Assembly: GCA_014871385.1 (NCBI GenBank)
Contig: CM026425.1
Coordinates: 11,026,702-11,090,701, forward strand
DNA length: 64,000 nucleotides
Direction of reading: 5' to 3'
DNA from: Ceratodon purpureus
Taxonomy: Eukaryota > Streptophyta > Bryopsida > Pseudoditrichales > Ditrichaceae
The notes beneath the pieces were generated by a model, which saw only the letters and a list, made by a program, of their open reading frames with translations, searched no databases and was not told the DNA's origin. Position numbers and translations under genes: made by a program. Below, piece by piece: positions 60,340-64,000 of this stretch (its first letter is position 1; each line of letters starts with the position of its first letter).

Positions 60340-63300
60340 ATGGTGAGTAATTGTGGTTTTGTTGATTGCCGATTTTTCGTTGAGTTGAGACGGTTGGAGG
60401 CCATCTTGGTTGGAATTTTGTTTCTGATTTTCAGGTTTTTGGTTCTCGTGGTGGAGGGTTAGGGCTTTGGTTTTTGTTGTGGAGGAGGTGGAGTTGGAAT
60501 GTGTTTGGAGAGGTGTTTCAAGGAATTCTCTATTTGGTTTGCAGGCAACTTTGGCGGACTCGTTCTTGGCTGATTTGGAGGACTTATCTGACGATGAGAA
60601 TCGTGATGAGGTAAGTGCTTCTGGTTGCTTTGGCAGCCTCTGCAGGCTCAGCGTTGCGGTTTAAAGACATTAGAGGAGTATCGAAGCTTTGGAGCTCTTT
60701 GAATGCCACCATCATTGCATCATTCTCTGTATCTGCTTTGCCATGACCGGGGGCTGATCATTGTTGAGATGGTTGAGCATGTTGGGAATTTCGGGTTTGC
60801 TTGCATGTATGTCTGTGTTTGCTTACAGTAGTTCACTGGAAGATTTTTTCGTTTACCACCTGATTTGATAGTTGTGACATGGTTTGCAAAAGGTATTACC
60901 TCAATGTGTTGGGTCTTATCGTGGGATTGTTGCAACGTTGGGATCGAAAGAGTTGAAGGTTCTGGGAGGTTTAGTCTTGAGAGGGATTGACAATCTTTGA
61001 ATTGTGCTAAATCAGGGCTTAATTGGGGCCAGCAGGAGGGTGCTGAAGCCACAGAAGAGGCTCCCGATGCAGACAAAGATCTGGCCGAAGCCGCAATCCT
61101 CAACTATGATGATTTGGACAGTGTTGCCAAGTTGCAGAAGAGTCAGCGTTTTCATGATGTCATGAAGGTGATGTTCGAAAACATGTTCTCTTTTTGCTCT
61201 TCTTCGATCTTTCTCATTATCCTCGTTCGGATTTCAGGTATACAGTGTTATGATCATTTGCTGGGATATTTAGCTATGTACTTTCAGCATCTTGGTGCAT
61301 TGAAATCCATAGACTTGTATGTGTATCTGGTGCTTCATTCTAATATGTGTATCTGGTGCTACATGTTTTTGATTTCAATATCTGCTTTACTGTTTGGTTT
61401 GTTTTTTGTATCACTTTTATCCTGTGGTATCTGCTTATAGATGTGGCTTCTCATGCCTTAGTGGCACTCTGAATATTGATGCTTGGTTAGTGCAGAAGGT
61501 GGAAGAAGCAATGACAAATGCCACAGGAATTTCCTCAAAAGGATTGGTTGCTGAGGATGACCCAAAATATCAGCTTATAGTTGAATGTAACGCACTCTCC
61601 GTTGACATCGACAATGAGATTACGATTATCCATAATTTTATTCGAGACAAGTACCGTGCCAAGTTTCCCGAGCTGGAATCCTTAGTGTTGCATCCTATTG
61701 ATTACTCACGTCTGGTGAAGCAAATCGGCAATGAGATGGATCTTACTGTAATTGACTTGGAAGGGCTGTTACCCTCTGCTACAATTATGGTGGTATCTGT
61801 TACAGCTTCTACAACAAGTGGAAAGCTTCTCTCGGAGGAGAATCTGCAGAAAACCATCGATGCTTGTGACCGGGCGCTTGCTCTCGATGAAGCAAAACGG
61901 CATGTGCTAGAGTTTGTGGAGAGTAGGATGGGCTACATAGCGCCAAATCTATCGGCTGTTGTTGGTAGCACAGTTGCTGCCAAGCTGATGGGTGTAGCTG
62001 GTGGTCTTGCTGCTCTTTCAAGAATGCCAGCTTGCAATGTACAGATCCTGGGTGCAAAGAAGAAGAACCTGGCTGGATTTTCAACTGCAACGGCGCTCCC
62101 ACACACAGGTTTTTTGTTTCATACAGAAATTGTGCAAAGCACTCCTCCACCACTTCGAATGAGAGCTTGCCGTCTAGTTGCAGGAAAGTGCACGCTGGCT
62201 GTTCGTGTCGACTTTACAAGAGGTGATATTTCTGCTAAAATTGGGCGAGAGTTGCGGGAAGATGTTCGAAAGAAGATTGAAAAGTGGCAAGAACCTCCCC
62301 CTCCTAAACAACCTAAACCTCTTCCTGTTCCAGACAGCGATCCTAAGAAAAAGAGAGGTGGCCGTCGGCTCCGGAAGATGAAGGAGAGGTTTGTTGTCCT
62401 CTCCAAAAAATGTTCATGATTGTTGCTGACTAAAAGTGAGTTCGCTGTGAGCCTTTTATGTGTAGCATTTTGAAATCTTGCTTCTTTTATATGTAAAGAA
62501 ATACTCGACAGATTTCTGCTGCTTCCAGTCGATGTTTTAATTTGAATTATGATGTAGGCGCGGGGCTTATGTGGGTCAAACTTTGTTCTCTTTACAGGTA
62601 TGCCTTGACTGATATGCGCAAACTTGCAAATCGGATGAAATTTGGTGTACCTGAGGAGAGTTCACTCGGTAAATATTTACATACTCTCGATCTTTCCTTC
62701 ACTTTCCTCTGTTGCTTAGTCTGTTACCATTTCATGCATTTGCTGCACGTATTTGGTGACTGATGAGAATGCTCTGATGGTATTTGTCCAGGGGATGGTT
62801 TAGGAGAAGGTTACGGAATGCTTGGGCAGGCTGGTAGTGGCAAACTGCGAGTGTCTATTGGTCAGAGCAAGCTTGCTGCAAAAGTTGCGAAGAAGTAAGT
62901 GTGCAGTGCCCACCTCATTTTGCCAAGGTTGATGCTAGTTAAGTTGAATATATTTTTCGTCGTCCAAGCTGTTTGGTAATTGCAACCTTTCTCTCTTTGT
63001 CATGTGCATATCCTCTAGTGGCATGGTTTTGTTTCTGTGCTGAAAATTACATATGGCAATTTGCTTCTCCAGATTTAAGGAGAAACAATATGGCAGTAGC
63101 GGAGCCACTTCGGGACTTTCTTCAAGTCTTGCTTTTACACCTGTCCAGGTTCGTTTTGATCAGATCCTTGAATTTCTGTTGAGTGATGCGGAGTTATTTC
63201 TTTTTTTCTTATGAGGATTTTATGAAATTTTGATGTTTGCGGTGTTTGTTGATAGTGAATTCCACAGGTATTCCGAGCAAACGCAGCATGCATACATCCA

Positions 63301-63496
63301 TTTAAGCCATACACATTTTCACTCCTGTCTTCAGAAGAGAGTCCTGAAAACGTATTTATCTTTCACTTGGTTAATATGGATGCAGGGTATTGAGCTGAGT
63401 AATCCTCAAGCACAGGCAGGTTTGTTGGGGAGCGGCACACAAAGCACCTACTTTTCAGAAACTGGAAGCTTTTCAAGGATATCGAGGACTTATTGA
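60340..63496 (+). CDS. PRP31: PRP31, U4/U6 snRNP splicing factor
   Basis: An eight-exon gene, 60340-60342 (the ATG alone), 60545-60610, 61036-61167, 61499-62388, 62598-62668, 62792-62894, 63073-63148, 63386-63496, encoding 483 residues with all phases consistent. PRP31 binds U4 snRNA with 15.5K and holds the U4/U6.U5 tri-snRNP together in the nucleus. The start MATLADSFLADLEDLSDDEN is typical. The NOSIC/Nop core follows: ECNALSVDIDNEITIIHNFI, HPIDYSRLVKQIGNEMDLT, SATIMVVSVTAS, APNLSAVVGSTVAAKLMGVA, MPACNVQILGAKKKNLAGF. A basic signal KKKRGGRRLRKMKER lies near residues 350-361, then the Prp31 C-domain (DMRKLANRMKFGVPEESSLG, GLGEGYGMLGQAGSGKLRVS) and the ending GSGTQSTYFSETGSFS. Two acceptors (exons 3 and 4) are NAGNAG tandems, allowing one-residue variants. 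Confidence 0.95.
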
Positions 63497-64000
63497 TGTG
63501 GATGTACGATCCCTAGTCCTACTGAGTACAAACATGGTCTCTATACATCCTCCTTTCGATCATGTGCATAAACAATGATGGAGAATACAGATCGAGTGTG
63601 ACCATTACACTGATGAAACCTCAGGTATGACAGCAATGAGGCTTCTGATGCCCATTCAGAAACTTATCTATCGAAGTTCACCTTCATGCAAGTCATTTTT
63701 TTGTGTAGTAATTACCTTCTTAGCTCCAGCACTTTCAGGATACTCCCCCACATGGAGATCAAAATGTACACTACTGACAGACTAGGCCATGTACATGACA
63801 GTGAAACTCTCTCAGGATTTTCAGCACATCTATCTTACAATTGAGCATGGTTTGTCTCACTCGACGGTCCCACAGTGGAATCCGTCGAGGAGACATACTG
63901 CTCAACGGCACGGGTCCCACTAGTACATTTACAATACACTTGGTCATCAGAAACACTTCTCTCTTTGTATGCACAGTTAAGACCCTTTTATGCTACTTGT
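63497..64000. other. PRP31 3' region to window end
   Basis: This holds the PRP31 3' UTR and the start of the next spacer. No open frame with family similarity is seen. Confidence 0.5.

Overview
The window reads as nuclear DNA of a land plant. It has intron-rich housekeeping genes with GT-AG introns, a chloroplast-type acyl-ACP thioesterase with a transit-peptide-like N-terminus, a BURP-domain wall protein, a COP1 photomorphogenesis regulator, and long AT-rich gene-free tracts full of transposon debris. The divergence of the proteins and the gene style suggest a bryophyte, most likely a moss. That placement is an inference; nothing in the sequence proves it.

Layout. 1-6 kb: the 3' end of a SIRT6/SRT1-type sirtuin (+), an intronless bestrophin-like anion channel (-), and a four-exon BURP protein gene (+) with a TATA box. 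6-15 kb: a five-copy minisatellite, AT-rich DNA, one decayed coding remnant interrupted only by TAG codons, a foldback hairpin and a pyrimidine-rich tract. 15.4-27.7 kb: the coding core of a CACTA (En/Spm) DNA transposon with two divergent genes, a PTTA/En-Spm companion gene (-) and a TNP2-type transposase (+). Spliced models of both are fully open (855 and 1327 codons). 28-33.9 kb: short tandem arrays, then a 3.4 kb complex of about 615-bp tandem repeats with a large inverted copy. 34.9-37.6 kb: a seven-exon FATB thioesterase. 38-47.9 kb: gene-poor AT-rich DNA carrying at least three small inverted-repeat elements. 49.3-63.5 kb: a gene-dense block of COP1 (+, 11 exons), PWP2/UTP1 (-, one exon), the Hsp70 exchange factor FES1 (-, 6 exons) and the splicing factor PRP31 (+, 8 exons).

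How the parts relate. COP1 and PWP2 are tail to tail. FES1 and PRP31 are head to head across 555 bp and may share a promoter. PWP2, a ribosome-biogenesis gene, has a telo-box array upstream, as expected for that class in plants. The cellular genes are otherwise functionally unrelated. The most notable mobile content is the apparently intact CACTA gene pair, whose ends I could not find, and several non-autonomous elements (with TA target duplication, with a CACTACAAAAAA start, and with long inverted arms) that look undescribed from sequence alone. No tRNA, rRNA or CRISPR array was seen. Exon boundaries were placed by hand from splice signals, reading phase and family similarity.
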